Shown here piece after piece: positions 53,814-62,812 of a stretch of 64,000 nt of DNA (within the stretch, counting starts at the first letter, position 1; each line of letters starts with the position of its first letter). Origin of the DNA: Streptomyces sp. TG1A-8. Lineage in GTDB: Bacteria > Actinomycetota > Actinomycetes > Streptomycetales > Streptomycetaceae. The position numbers were made by a program, and so were the translations under genes. A model generated the notes under the pieces. It made no database searches and was not told where the DNA came from. It saw only the letters and a program-made list of their open reading frames with translations. The DNA is taken from positions 4,712,001 through 4,776,000 of the forward strand of contig NZ_JASTLB010000001.1 in assembly GCF_030499535.1 (NCBI RefSeq), in the 5' to 3' direction.

Positions 53814-55262
53814 ATGACCACCTTCGTGGACCGCGTCGAGCTGCATGTCGCCGCGGGTAACGGAGGCCACGGCTGTGCCTCCGTCCACCGTGAGAAGTTC
53901 AAGCCGCTCGGCGGCCCGGACGGCGGCAACGGCGGCCGTGGCGGCGATGTGATCCTGACCGTCGACCAGTCGGTCACCACGCTCCTCGACTACCACCACT
54001 CCCCGCACCGCAAGGCCACCAACGGCAAGCCCGGCGAGGGCGGCAACCGCTCGGGCAAGGACGGCCAGGACCTGGTCCTGCCCGTGCCGGACGGCACCGT
54101 CGTCCTGGACCGGGCCGGCAACGTGCTCGCCGACCTGGTCGGCCACGGCACGTCGTACGTCGCCGCGCAGGGCGGCCGGGGCGGCCTCGGCAACGCGGCG
54201 CTGGCCAGCGCCCGCCGCAAGGCGCCCGGTTTCGCGCTGCTCGGCGAGCCGGGGGAGCTGCAGGACATCGTCCTGGAGCTGAAGACCGTCGCCGACGTGG
54301 CCCTGGTGGGCTACCCGAGCGCCGGCAAGTCCTCGCTGATCTCCGTGCTCAGCGCGGCCAAGCCGAAGATCGCCGACTACCCGTTCACCACCCTCGTGCC
54401 GAACCTGGGCGTGGTGACGGCCGGTTCGACCGTCTACACCGTCGCCGACGTGCCCGGTCTGATCCCGGGCGCCAGCCAGGGCAGGGGGCTGGGCCTGGAG
54501 TTCCTGCGCCACGTGGAGCGGTGCAGCGTGCTGGTGCACGTGCTGGACACCGCGACCCTGGAGTCCGACCGCGACCCGGTCTCCGACCTCGACGTCATCG
54601 AGGAGGAGCTGCGGCAGTACGGCGGTCTCGGCCACCGTCCCCGCATCGTCGTCCTGAACAAGGTCGACGTGCCCGACGGCAAGGACCTCGCCGAGATGGT
54701 CCGCCCCGACCTGGAGGCGCGCGGCTACCGCGTCTTCGAGGTCTCCGCGGTGGCCCACATCGGCCTGAAGGAGCTGTCGTACGCGCTCGGTGACCTGGTC
54801 GGCCAGGCGCGTGCCGCCAGGCCGAAGGAGGAGGCGACGCGGATCGTCATCCGGCCGAAGGCCGTGGACGACGCGGGCTTCACGGTCACCCGCGAGGACA
54901 GCGGCGGCGAGCCGCTGTTCCGGGTGCGCGGCGAGAAGCCGGAGCGCTGGGTGCGGCAGACCGACTTCAGCAACGACGAGGCCGTCGGCTACCTCGCCGA
55001 CCGGCTCAACCGCCTCGGTGTCGAGGAGGAGCTGATGAAGGCGGGCGCCCGCTCCGGTGACGGCGTCGCCATCGGCCCCGAGGAGAACGCGGTCGTCTTC
55101 GACTGGGAGCCCTCGGTCATGGCCGGCGCGGAGATGCTGGGCCGGCGCGGTGAGGACCACCGCTTCGACGCGGAGAGGCCCGCGGCGCAACGGCGCCGGG
55201 ACCGCCAGGCCGAGCGGGACGAGGCGCTGCGCGAGTACGACGACTTCGACCCGTTCGAGTAG
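53814..55262 (+). CDS. obgE: GTPase ObgE/CgtA
   Basis: 482-residue ribosome-associated GTPase; in Streptomyces Obg responds to GTP level and influences aerial development (established knowledge). The glycine-rich Obg fold covers residues 1-158 ([29 protein letters not shown]). The G domain has G166-Y-P-S-A-G-K-S173, NLGVV and the downstream [10 protein letters not shown] switch region, and LNKVD for guanine specificity. The C-terminal OCT domain (about 350-430) includes [13 protein letters not shown]. The tail ends in acidic [22 protein letters not shown] 53814 follows CTGGAGGC. Confidence 0.97.
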   Translation: MTTFVDRVELHVAAGNGGHGCASVHREKFKPLGGPDGGNGGRGGDVILTVDQSVTTLLDYHHSPHRKATNGKPGEGGNRSGKDGQDLVLPVPDGTVVLDRAGNVLADLVGHGTSYVAAQGGRGGLGNAALASARRKAPGFALLGEPGELQDIVLELKTVADVALVGYPSAGKSSLISVLSAAKPKIADYPFTTLVPNLGVVTAGSTVYTVADVPGLIPGASQGRGLGLEFLRHVERCSVLVHVLDTATLESDRDPVSDLDVIEEELRQYGGLGHRPRIVVLNKVDVPDGKDLAEMVRPDLEARGYRVFEVSAVAHIGLKELSYALGDLVGQARAARPKEEATRIVIRPKAVDDAGFTVTREDSGGEPLFRVRGEKPERWVRQTDFSNDEAVGYLADRLNRLGVEEELMKAGARSGDGVAIGPEENAVVFDWEPSVMAGAEMLGRRGEDHRFDAERPAAQRRRDRQAERDEALREYDDFDPFE

Positions 55263-55279
55263 GGGCGCCCGACTGACCC

Positions 55280-55307
55280 GGGGCCGGGGGCCACGGCCCC
55301 CGGCCCC
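55280..55307 (+). terminator. Hairpin terminator after obgE
   Basis: GGGGCCGGGGGCC and GGCCCCCGGCCCC are perfectly complementary with only two bases between, so the real loop must be slightly larger. Begins 17 bp after the stop. Confidence 0.7.
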
Positions 55308-55324
55308 GTTCCCGTCTGCCTCCC

Positions 55325-55419
55325 GGACGGCCCGCCCCCCGGCGGACGGCCCGCCCCCCGGCGGACGGCCCGCCCCCCGGCGGACGGCCCGCCCCCCGGC
55401 GGACGGCCCGCCCCCCGGC
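55325..55419. repeat. Five copies of a 19-bp tandem repeat downstream of obgE
   Basis: GGACGGCCCGCCCCCCGGC is repeated without change at 55325, 55344, 55363, 55382 and 55401, then degenerates. Each unit contains CCCCCC. It has no spacers, so it is not a CRISPR. It may have no role or act as extra termination sequence. Confidence 0.92.
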
Positions 55420-55483
55420 GGGCGGACCGCGCCCTTCGCCTGCTTGGCCGGTTCGACGTGGGTCGGACCCCGCCGAACGCCCT

Positions 55484-55575
55484 TAACCTGTCTGTCTCCT
55501 GACATTCCGCAAGACCCGCCACGGCAAGATCACGTTCGTCATGTGGTTCCTGCGCCGTGGCGGGTCTTCTGTTGT
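55484..55575 (+). ncRNA. Candidate small RNA ending in a 15-bp hairpin
   Basis: TTAACCT at 55483-55489 is a good -10-like element. Downstream, AAGACCCGCCACGGC (55511-55525) and its exact complement (55554-55568) form a hairpin with a 28-base loop followed by CTGTTGTC. A transcript of about 80 nt is possible. No -35 and no known RNA family is recognised. Alternatively it is a second terminator for obgE. Confidence 0.35.
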
Positions 55576-55693
55576 CTGCCTGTTTGTCATGCACGCGAAG
55601 CACCCGGTTCAGCGGTTGGACCGTCCGGCCGTGGGAGCTTCCACAGGTCCGCACGACACGTCCTGAAGGCCCCTTCGGCGAGGGAGTTAGCCA

Positions 55694-57244
55694 ATGACCG
55701 GAGCAGCATCGCCCGACCGGCGCCGTTTCCTGACCGCCGGCGCCGCCGTCATCGGTGCCGCGGCCTCCACCCAGCTCTGGCTGCCGGGCACCGCGCGCGC
55801 CGCCGAAACCCCGCTGCCCGACGGGGTGTTCACCCTCGGCGTCACCTCCGGCGACCCGCTGCCCGACGGCATCGTGCTGTGGACCCGGCTCGCCCCCGAC
55901 CCGCTCAACGGCGGCGGCATGCCCGACGCGGTCGTCCCCGTCGAGTGGGAGATCGCCGAGGACGAGCGGTTCCGCAGAACCACCCGCCGGGGCACCGCCC
56001 AGGCCCGCCCCGAGTTCGGGCACAGCGTGCACGTGGACGTGCGCGGGCTGCGCCCGGACCGCCGGTACTGGTACCGCTTCCGCGCCGGTGGCCAGCTCTC
56101 GCCCACCGGCCGCACCCGCACCGCGCCCCACCCGCACCGCCGGGGCGGCTCGCTGCGCGTCGCGCTCGCCTCCTGCCAGAACTGGCAGCACGGCTACTTC
56201 ACGCCGTACGCCGACATGCGCGCCCAGGACCCCGACGTCGTCCTCTTCGTCGGCGACTACATCTACGAGTCCTCGCCCTCCTCGACGGCAGTGCGGCGGC
56301 ACGAGGGCAAGGGCGAGCCGTACACCCTCGTCGAGTACCGCAACCGCTACGCCCAGTACCACGGCGACCCCGACCTCGTCGCGATGCGCGCGAACGCCCC
56401 CTGGGTGGTCACCTTCGACGACCACGAGGTCGACAACGACTACGCCGGCGAAGTCCCGCAGGACCCCGGCAAGCAGACCCACGACGCGTTCGTGGCCCGG
56501 CTGGCCGCCGCCTACCAGGCGTACTACGAGCACATGCCGGTCCGTGCCGCGGCCGTCCCGGACGGCCCGCACATCCAGATGTACCGCCGCCTGGAGTTCG
56601 GCCGCCTGGCCCGGCTGAACGTGCTGGACACCCGCCAGTTCCGCAGCGACCAGGCCACCGGTCAGGCCGGCGCCCAGGACCCGTCGGCGACGATGCTCGG
56701 CGCCGGCCAGAAGCAGTGGCTGCTCGACGGCCTGCACGGCTCCCCGGCCCGCTGGAACCTCATCGCCTCGCAGATCATGATGGCCGAGACCGACCTGCAG
56801 CTCGGCGAGGGCAAGCTCTGGTACTACGACGCCTGGGACGGCTACCAGGCCGAGCGCAACGCCCTGCTGGAGGAGTTCGCCGGCATCCGCAACCCGGTCG
56901 TGCTCAGCGGCGACCGGCACCTGACGATGATCAGCGACCTCAAGGAGGACTTCGCCGACCCGGATTCCGGCGTCGTCGGCGCCGAGTTCGTCGGCACCTC
57001 CATCTCCAGCAGCGGCGACCAGGACCAGGCCGCCTTCCACGCCCAGTGGGACCCGCTGAAGGCGGACAACCCGCACTGGAAGGTCATCGACGCCCACCGC
57101 GGCTACCACCTCCTCGACATCCGCCGCGACGGCATCGACGCCGAGGTGCGCGTCGTGGACACCGTCGTCCGGCCGCAGGCGACGGCGAGCACGCTGGCCC
57201 GGCTCCGGGTGGAGTCGGACGACCCGGGCGTCCGGGTCGTCTGA
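55694..57244 (+). CDS. phoD: PhoD-type alkaline phosphatase/phosphodiesterase, Tat-exported
   Basis: 516-residue secreted enzyme hydrolysing phosphodiesters and phosphomonoesters, using iron and calcium in the family. The Tat signal has SPDRRRFLTAGAAVIGAAAS and a likely cleavage after ARA near residue 36. The catalytic domain shows FTLGVTSGDPLPDG, VLFVGDYIYESS (metal aspartate), TFDDHEVDNDYAG and LSGDRHLTMI. ATG 55694 follows GAGGGAG. PhoD of Bacillus attacks teichoic acid (established knowledge), so its place next to a ribitol-polymer gene set may be functional. A phosphate-control box was looked for; only a weak GTTCAGCGGTT near 55607 is present. Confidence 0.93.
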   Translation: MTGAASPDRRRFLTAGAAVIGAAASTQLWLPGTARAAETPLPDGVFTLGVTSGDPLPDGIVLWTRLAPDPLNGGGMPDAVVPVEWEIAEDERFRRTTRRGTAQARPEFGHSVHVDVRGLRPDRRYWYRFRAGGQLSPTGRTRTAPHPHRRGGSLRVALASCQNWQHGYFTPYADMRAQDPDVVLFVGDYIYESSPSSTAVRRHEGKGEPYTLVEYRNRYAQYHGDPDLVAMRANAPWVVTFDDHEVDNDYAGEVPQDPGKQTHDAFVARLAAAYQAYYEHMPVRAAAVPDGPHIQMYRRLEFGRLARLNVLDTRQFRSDQATGQAGAQDPSATMLGAGQKQWLLDGLHGSPARWNLIASQIMMAETDLQLGEGKLWYYDAWDGYQAERNALLEEFAGIRNPVVLSGDRHLTMISDLKEDFADPDSGVVGAEFVGTSISSSGDQDQAAFHAQWDPLKADNPHWKVIDAHRGYHLLDIRRDGIDAEVRVVDTVVRPQATASTLARLRVESDDPGVRVV

Positions 57245-57350
57245 GCGGGACGGCGCCCGCGGGCGCGGTGCGAACGGGGCCCGGGGACTCATCCGCGTCC
57301 CAGGCCCCTCTCAGCTCCGCCTCAGGTGGGGCTCCTACCGTCCGTTGACC

Positions 57351-58514
57351 ATGGAGACGGACCGCACGACAGACACCCCCGCACCGCTGCCCGCAGGCAC
57401 CCGCCTGCTGCACATCGGCCCGCACAAGACCGGCACCACCGCCGTCCAGGGCGCCCTCTTCGCCGCCAGGGAGCGCCTGCCCGAGTACGGCGTGGAGTTC
57501 CCCGCGGGCAGCCGGCACCCGATGGAGGCCGTGCTCGCCGCCTGCGCCCGGCCCGCGATGATGGGCGACACCGAGCCCACCGACCGGCACTGGACCCGGC
57601 TGCTGGAGCGGGTGCGGACCACCGGCGGCCGGACCTCGGTGGTCAGCAGCGAGTTCTTCGCCGACGCCCCCGACGACGGGACGGTCGCCCGGATCGTCGA
57701 CCAGCTCGGCGGCGACCGCGTCCACGTGCTGGTCACGCTGCGCCCGCTGGTGAGGATCCTGCCCTCGCAGTGGCAGCAGTACGTGCAGAACGGGCTGCGC
57801 ATGGGCTACGAGGACTGGCTGGAGCACATGCTCCGCAAACCGCCCCACGACAGGCCCACCCCCAGTTTCTGGCAGCGGCACCGGCACGACCGGCTGATCG
57901 AGCGCTGGGCCCGGGCCACCGGGCCGCGGCGGACCACCGTCGTGGTGGTGGACGACCGCGACCGCGGCGGGCTGCTGCGGGCCTTCGAAGCGCTGCTCGG
58001 CCTGCCCGGGAATCTCCTCCGGCCGGTTCCGGACACCGCGAATCGGTCCCTCACCCTCGCCGAGACCGAAATGCTGCGGAATCTTAATGTGGAATTCCGC
58101 GGCAATGGACTGCCCGGCGAACTGTATTCCCGGCTCGTCCGCAACGGTGCCGTGCCGCACATGAAGAACGCGTGCGGTTCCGCGGCCGGGGACGTGAAGA
58201 TCCCCACGCCCGGCTGGGCGGTGGAGGCGGCGGCCGCGATCGGTGCCGCGGCGGCGGAGCGCATCGCGGCGGCGGGCGTGCGCGTCATCGGCGACCCGGG
58301 TCTGCTGTCCGCCGCACCCGCGCAGCCGGAGCACGTCCCGTCCGAGCCCCGGATCGCCCCGGAAGTGGCCGCTCGGGCGCTGTACGGCGCGCTCGCCGCG
58401 GCCGCTTCCGCGCGGCCCGCCCACGGCCCCGCGCGCAGCGTGCACCAGACGCCGTCCGGGGAGCTGGTCCGGGTGCTCGGCCACCGCTGTCTGAAGCGGC
58501 TGCGGCGGCGCTGA
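57351..58514 (+). CDS. Sulfotransferase-like protein of unknown substrate
   Basis: 387-residue protein from ATG 57351 (TTG 57345 is an alternative). LLHIGPHKTGTTAVQGALF near residues 20-38 resembles the 5'-PSB loop that binds the phosphate of PAPS in sulfotransferases; TSVVSSEFF and HVLVTLRPLVRILPSQWQQYV match the second region (3'-phosphate). No signal peptide, so it would act in the cytoplasm. Its neighbours suggest sulfation or related modification of a cell-envelope polymer (inference). The stretch at about 58010-58130 is unusually A/T-rich with rare codons (AAT, CTT, TAT). A TAC-type -10 just upstream suggests a short or absent leader. Confidence 0.7.
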   Translation: METDRTTDTPAPLPAGTRLLHIGPHKTGTTAVQGALFAARERLPEYGVEFPAGSRHPMEAVLAACARPAMMGDTEPTDRHWTRLLERVRTTGGRTSVVSSEFFADAPDDGTVARIVDQLGGDRVHVLVTLRPLVRILPSQWQQYVQNGLRMGYEDWLEHMLRKPPHDRPTPSFWQRHRHDRLIERWARATGPRRTTVVVVDDRDRGGLLRAFEALLGLPGNLLRPVPDTANRSLTLAETEMLRNLNVEFRGNGLPGELYSRLVRNGAVPHMKNACGSAAGDVKIPTPGWAVEAAAAIGAAAAERIAAAGVRVIGDPGLLSAAPAQPEHVPSEPRIAPEVAARALYGALAAAASARPAHGPARSVHQTPSGELVRVLGHRCLKRLRRR

Positions 58515-58720
58515 ACGGCCCCGCGCGAAACCCCGCGGCGTCCCTGTGGACTTACTCACAGCAATTCCAGGGCGGTTCACCGGGGCCGCGCCCAATCACC
58601 AGGGGCCCAGGTGAATGACGGGTGGCGCGCACATATGCGTGGGGCGTCACTCACCTTGCACTGCGGTTACCCGAAGTGGGACCATTTCACGGTTCCCTGT
58701 CGCCCCAAGGTAGGTCACCT

Positions 58721-60217
58721 GTGTCCCAGCGCATAGCCAAGCCCCGTACCACCGCAGTGATCCTGGCCGGTGGCACCGGCCAGCGGGTGGGTCTGTCGAT
58801 CCCCAAGCAGCTGCTGAAGATCGCCGGGAAGGCAGTCATCGAGCACACCCTGACCACCTTCGAGAAGGCGGACTCGATCGACGACGTCATCGTCCTGATG
58901 GCGCCGGGCTACGTGCCGGACGTCGAGAAGATCGTCGCCAAGGCCGGGTTCCGGAAGGTCAGGAAGGTCATCGAGGGCGGCTCGACGCGGAACGAGACCA
59001 CCGAGCGCGCCATCGCCGCCCTCGGCGAGGGCCTGGCCGAGGGCGAGGACCTGAACGTCCTCTTCCACGACGCCGTGCGCCCCCTGCTGTCGCAGCGCGT
59101 CATCGACGACTGCGTGGCCGCCCTGCAGCGCTACCAGGCCGTGGACGTCGCCATCCCGTCCGCGGACACCATCATCGTCACGCGCACGCACGGCGGGGAC
59201 GGCGAGTTCATCACCGAGATCCCGGACCGCTCCCGGCTGCGCCGCGGCCAGACCCCGCAGGCCTTCAGGCTGTCCACGATCCGCCGCGCCTACGAGGTCG
59301 CCGCCGGCGACCCCAACTTCCAGGCCACGGACGACTGCTCGGTGGTCCTCAAGTACCTGCCGGACGTGCCGATCAACGTCGTCGCGGGCGACGAGTACAA
59401 CATGAAGGTGACGCAGCCGGTCGACGTCTTCATCGCCGACAAGCTCTTCCAGCTCGCCTCCACCGCCGCGCCCGAGCAGAACGGCGAGGAGGCCTACCGC
59501 GAACTGCTGACCGGCAAGACCGCCGTCATCTTCGGCGGCTCCTACGGCATCGGCAAGGACATCGCCGAACTCGCCGGGTCCTACGGCGCGACCGTCTACG
59601 CCCTGGGCCGCTCCACCACCGGCACCCACGTGGAGAACCCGGAGGAGGTCGACGACGCGCTGTCCAGGGCGTACGCGGAGACCGGCCGGATCGACTACGT
59701 CGTCAACACCGCGGGCGTGCTGCGCATCGGCCGGCTCGCCGAGACCGACAACGCCACCATCGAGGAGGCGCTGAAGGTCAACTACCTCGCCCCGGTGCAG
59801 ATCGCGCGCTCCTCCTACAAGTACCTGGCCGAGACCAAGGGCCAGTTGCTGCTGTACACCTCCAGCAGCTACACCCGCGGCCGGGCCGAGTACAGCCTCT
59901 ACTCCTCCACCAAGGCCGCCATGGTGAACCTCACCCAGGCGCTGTCCGACGAGTGGGCCGCCGAGGGCATCCGCGTCAACTGCATCAACCCCGAGCGCAC
60001 CGCGACCCCGATGCGCACCAAGGCCTTCGGCCAGGAGCCCGCCGGCTCGCTGCTGTCCTCCGAGGCCGTCGCGCGCACCTCGCTGGACGTGCTGCTGTCG
60101 GAGCTGACCGGTCACGTCATCGACGTCCGCCAGCAGGACCCGACCGCGGGCGCCGCCAGGGCCTCCGGATTCGAGCAGGCGCTGGCCTCGGTTCTGGACC
60201 GTCAGGACGGCGTGTAA
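58721..60217 (+). CDS. Fused CDP-ribitol synthase: IspD-like cytidylyltransferase plus SDR reductase
   Basis: 498 residues. The N-terminal part (about 10-245) is an IspD/TarI-like cytidylyltransferase: AVILAGGTGQRVGLSIPKQL, FHDAVRPL, RGQTPQAF. The C-terminal part (about 265-490) is a short-chain dehydrogenase with GGSYGIG at 272-278 and the catalytic Y394-S-S-T-K398. This order is that of Haemophilus Bcs1/Acs1, which reduces ribulose 5-phosphate and makes CDP-ribitol (established knowledge). GTG 58721 follows AAGGTAGG. Ribulose 5-phosphate could come from RpiB and the pentose pathway. The downstream CDP-polyol transferase fits as the user. IspD in isoprenoid synthesis is an unlikely alternative because of the SDR fusion. 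Confidence 0.88.
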   Translation: MSQRIAKPRTTAVILAGGTGQRVGLSIPKQLLKIAGKAVIEHTLTTFEKADSIDDVIVLMAPGYVPDVEKIVAKAGFRKVRKVIEGGSTRNETTERAIAALGEGLAEGEDLNVLFHDAVRPLLSQRVIDDCVAALQRYQAVDVAIPSADTIIVTRTHGGDGEFITEIPDRSRLRRGQTPQAFRLSTIRRAYEVAAGDPNFQATDDCSVVLKYLPDVPINVVAGDEYNMKVTQPVDVFIADKLFQLASTAAPEQNGEEAYRELLTGKTAVIFGGSYGIGKDIAELAGSYGATVYALGRSTTGTHVENPEEVDDALSRAYAETGRIDYVVNTAGVLRIGRLAETDNATIEEALKVNYLAPVQIARSSYKYLAETKGQLLLYTSSSYTRGRAEYSLYSSTKAAMVNLTQALSDEWAAEGIRVNCINPERTATPMRTKAFGQEPAGSLLSSEAVARTSLDVLLSELTGHVIDVRQQDPTAGAARASGFEQALASVLDRQDGV

Positions 60218-60242
60218 TAATCGAGATAATTAAGCTTTTGAA

Positions 60243-60293
60243 ATTCAGGCCTCTGCGGATGCCCGTTCACCGGGTGTTCGCAGAGGCCTGAAT
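60243..60293 (+). terminator. Perfect 15-bp hairpin terminator after the CDP-ribitol synthase gene
   Basis: ATTCAGGCCTCTGCG and CGCAGAGGCCTGAAT flank a 21-base loop. It is preceded by an unusual A/T-rich stretch (60214-60245). Confidence 0.8.
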
Positions 60294-60372
60294 CAGTACA
60301 CCTCGCGAATCACCGGCGTTTCCCGGCATTACCGAACAAACCGGTACTCCCCCTCCCAGAGCAGGTTCCTCC

Positions 60373-62505
60373 GTGATATCCACCGCTATTCGCGTCGCCC
60401 GGGTGGGCAGCGCGGCCGAGCTGGCCGCGGCGGCCCTCGTGATGCTGGGCTTCCCCTGCCTCATGCTGGCCGCGCTCATCCCGAGCGTCTACGCCTTCGC
60501 GGCCGTGGCCGCCGTGACGTACCTGGCGGACCACTATCTGCACCGCAAGGGCAGCTACCTGATCAACCGCCTCAGCAAGGTCCGGGCCGGTCTGTCGATC
60601 CGCTTCCTGATCCGGCAGCTCCTGCTGGTCCTCCTGCTGGCCCGGCTGTCCCTGTCGGACGACCTGATCTTCTACGGGGCGATCGCCTGCTTCATCGCCT
60701 TCTACGGACTCCAGGCCCCGCACGGCGCGCTGGTCACCCTCATCCGCAACCGCCGCCGGATGCCGGTCGCCACCCGCAACGTCGACCTGAAGTCCCGCAT
60801 CCGCATCCCGGACGCCCCGCCGCGCCGCCTGCTGCACCGTTCCGCGGAGAAGATGCTCCACCTCGACCTCTTCGCGGTCGCCGGCCTCCTGCTGTCCGCC
60901 GTCCTGGACTCCTCCGCCGCCGGGTTCACCGGCATCGGCCTGACCGTGGGCCTCGGCTGCCTGTACGTGGCGACGCTGGTGCCGTACGTGCGCGGCCGTA
61001 GGGTCCCGCCGCGGGCCGAGGTCGTCCTCGCCGCCGTCGACGACTGGCTGGCCGCCCACAAGCCGGAGACGGTCCTGTACTTCTCCGGTTCCAGGGACTC
61101 CGCGTACCAGGTCAACATGTGGCTGGAGACGATGGAGCGGCTGCGGACCCGGCCGCTGATCATCCTGCGCGAGCGCGCCATCCTCAACAACCTGGCGCCC
61201 ACCACGGTCCCCGTCATCTGCGTGCCCGGAGGGGTGCACCTGATGAACATGGACCTGTCGACCGTGCGCGTCGCCCTGTACGCGGCCAACGTCGGCAAGA
61301 ACATCCACCTGCTGCGCGTGCCCACCATGAAGCACGTCTTCATCGGCCACGGCGACAGCGACAAGCTCGCCAGCGTCAACCCGTACAGCAAGGTGTACGA
61401 CGAGGTGTGGACCGCTGGCCGCGCGGGCCGCGACCGCTACGCCATCGCCGACGTCGGCGTCCGCGACGAGGACATCGTCGAGGTCGGCCGCCCGCAGCTC
61501 GCGCCCATCCGGACCTGGCAGGGCGGGTCCGGCGACGCCGCCGACGGGCGCTGCCCCACCGTCCTCTACGCGCCCACCTGGGAGGGCTGGGACGACAACC
61601 CGGGCAACACCTCGATCCTGCTCGCCGGCGAGAACATCGTGAAGCGGCTGGTCACGGCCGACCCGCCGGTCCGCGTCCTGTACAAGCCGCACCCCTTCAC
61701 CGGCACCCGCAGCGCCGCCGCCAAGGCCGCCCACCAGCGGATCACCGCCCTGGTCGAGAAGGCCGCCGCCGAGCGCGCCGCCGACCCGCGCTTCACCGCC
61801 GACAGCGACGCCCAGCAGCGGGCCCGGGCGGAACTGGCCCGCGTCGAGGCCCGCCTCGCCGAGCTGGCCGGCGCGGGCGGCGAGAGGGGCGACGAGGCCG
61901 AGGCCACCCGGGAGGGCCTGGTCGACGCCCGCCGGCACGAGGAGATCGCCCGGCTGCGTGCCGAGTGGAACGACGCCTACTGGCGTTCCTTCCCGGACCA
62001 CGAGCACCGCGTCATCACCGGTGCCGAGCCGCGGCTGTACGACTGCTTCAACGTCTCCGACGCGATGGTCTCCGACATCTCCTCGGTGGTCTCCGACTTC
62101 ATCGCGAGCGGCAAGCCGTACGCGGTCACGGACTCCGCCGAACTCGGCGCGGAGGAGTTCAAGCGGCAGAACACCGCGGTGCGCGCCGCGGTGATCCTGA
62201 CCAACAGCGCCGCCGAACTGGGCGACCTGCTGGACGCGGTGCGCGACCCGTCCGCCGACCCGCTGGCCGCGGACCGCAGGGAACTGAAGCGGTACCTGCT
62301 GGGCCCGGACGAGCCGGCGTCCATCGAGCAGTTCAACACCGCCGTGGCCGACCTGGCCCTCAAGGCCGAGACCCGCAACGTCGGCCAGGAGTCCCGCAGC
62401 GGGGCGGCCAACGCCGACCCGGCCGAGGCGGCCGAGCTGACCACCGCGCTGCCCGGCCAGCGCGCGGCGTCGGCCGGCGACACCGACGGCGTGACGGCCG
62501 GCTGA
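60373..62505 (+). CDS. CDP-glycerol/CDP-ribitol glycerophosphotransferase-family polymerase (TagF/TarL-like)
   Basis: 710-residue protein. Residues about 1-230 contain several hydrophobic helices (ELAAAALVMLGFPCLMLAAL, FLIRQLLLVLLLARL, LFAVAGLLLSAVL), so it is membrane-bound. The remaining part resembles the CDP-glycerol:polyglycerol phosphate transferase fold: KHVFIGHGDSDKLASVNPYS, DEVWTAGRAGRDRY, TVLYAPTWEGWDDNPG, RVLYKPHPFTGTRS and SDAMVSDISSVVSDF. It would extend or initiate a polyol-phosphate chain on a lipid-linked unit at the cytoplasmic face. The gene starts at GTG 60373, 155 bp after the CDP-ribitol synthase. Similar genes near mre/obg take part in Streptomyces spore wall glycopolymer synthesis (recalled). 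Confidence 0.9.
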   Translation: MISTAIRVARVGSAAELAAAALVMLGFPCLMLAALIPSVYAFAAVAAVTYLADHYLHRKGSYLINRLSKVRAGLSIRFLIRQLLLVLLLARLSLSDDLIFYGAIACFIAFYGLQAPHGALVTLIRNRRRMPVATRNVDLKSRIRIPDAPPRRLLHRSAEKMLHLDLFAVAGLLLSAVLDSSAAGFTGIGLTVGLGCLYVATLVPYVRGRRVPPRAEVVLAAVDDWLAAHKPETVLYFSGSRDSAYQVNMWLETMERLRTRPLIILRERAILNNLAPTTVPVICVPGGVHLMNMDLSTVRVALYAANVGKNIHLLRVPTMKHVFIGHGDSDKLASVNPYSKVYDEVWTAGRAGRDRYAIADVGVRDEDIVEVGRPQLAPIRTWQGGSGDAADGRCPTVLYAPTWEGWDDNPGNTSILLAGENIVKRLVTADPPVRVLYKPHPFTGTRSAAAKAAHQRITALVEKAAAERAADPRFTADSDAQQRARAELARVEARLAELAGAGGERGDEAEATREGLVDARRHEEIARLRAEWNDAYWRSFPDHEHRVITGAEPRLYDCFNVSDAMVSDISSVVSDFIASGKPYAVTDSAELGAEEFKRQNTAVRAAVILTNSAAELGDLLDAVRDPSADPLAADRRELKRYLLGPDEPASIEQFNTAVADLALKAETRNVGQESRSGAANADPAEAAELTTALPGQRAASAGDTDGVTAG

Positions 62506-62524
62506 CCGGCCCGGCCGGACGGAG

Positions 62525-62566
62525 GAGGGGCCCGGCCCCGGGAGCGGTCCCGGGGCCGGGCCCCTC
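62525..62566 (+). terminator. Perfect 19-bp hairpin terminator after the polymerase gene
   Basis: GAGGGGCCCGGCCCCGGGA and TCCCGGGGCCGGGCCCCTC flank GCGG, 20 bp after the stop codon. TACACT at 62685-62690 in the remaining gap may start the next transcript. Confidence 0.88.
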
Positions 62567-62812
62567 TCCGCATCCCCGGCACGGCCGGGCCCGGGGTCCC
62601 CACTCCCGCTTCTTACCCCCGTTTCCCCCGGTCCCGAGCGTCTCTTACCGCCCGCGCGTACCGTCCCTTGTCATCCGGCACCGGTACACTGGCCCGTCGT
62701 GTGAGATGTGTCACGTGTCGGGCCGTGTCGGACAACCGACCGGCGCGGCTACCCGTCTCCTTCCATGCAACGAGGCCATACGGGGAGAAATGCTCCAGGA
62801 CGAGGGGGAAAC

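Noticed and set aside
55325..55419. CRISPR array
   Set aside because: Units are contiguous 19-bp tandem copies without spacers and no cas gene is nearby.
55600..55630. PHO box for PhoP upstream of phoD
   Set aside because: Only one weak GTTCA-type half-site is seen; the 11-bp direct repeat is not convincing.
58622..58720. Extended start of the CDP-ribitol synthase at 58622
   Set aside because: The extra 33 residues show no similarity to the cytidylyltransferase, and GTG 58721 has an AAGGTAGG site.
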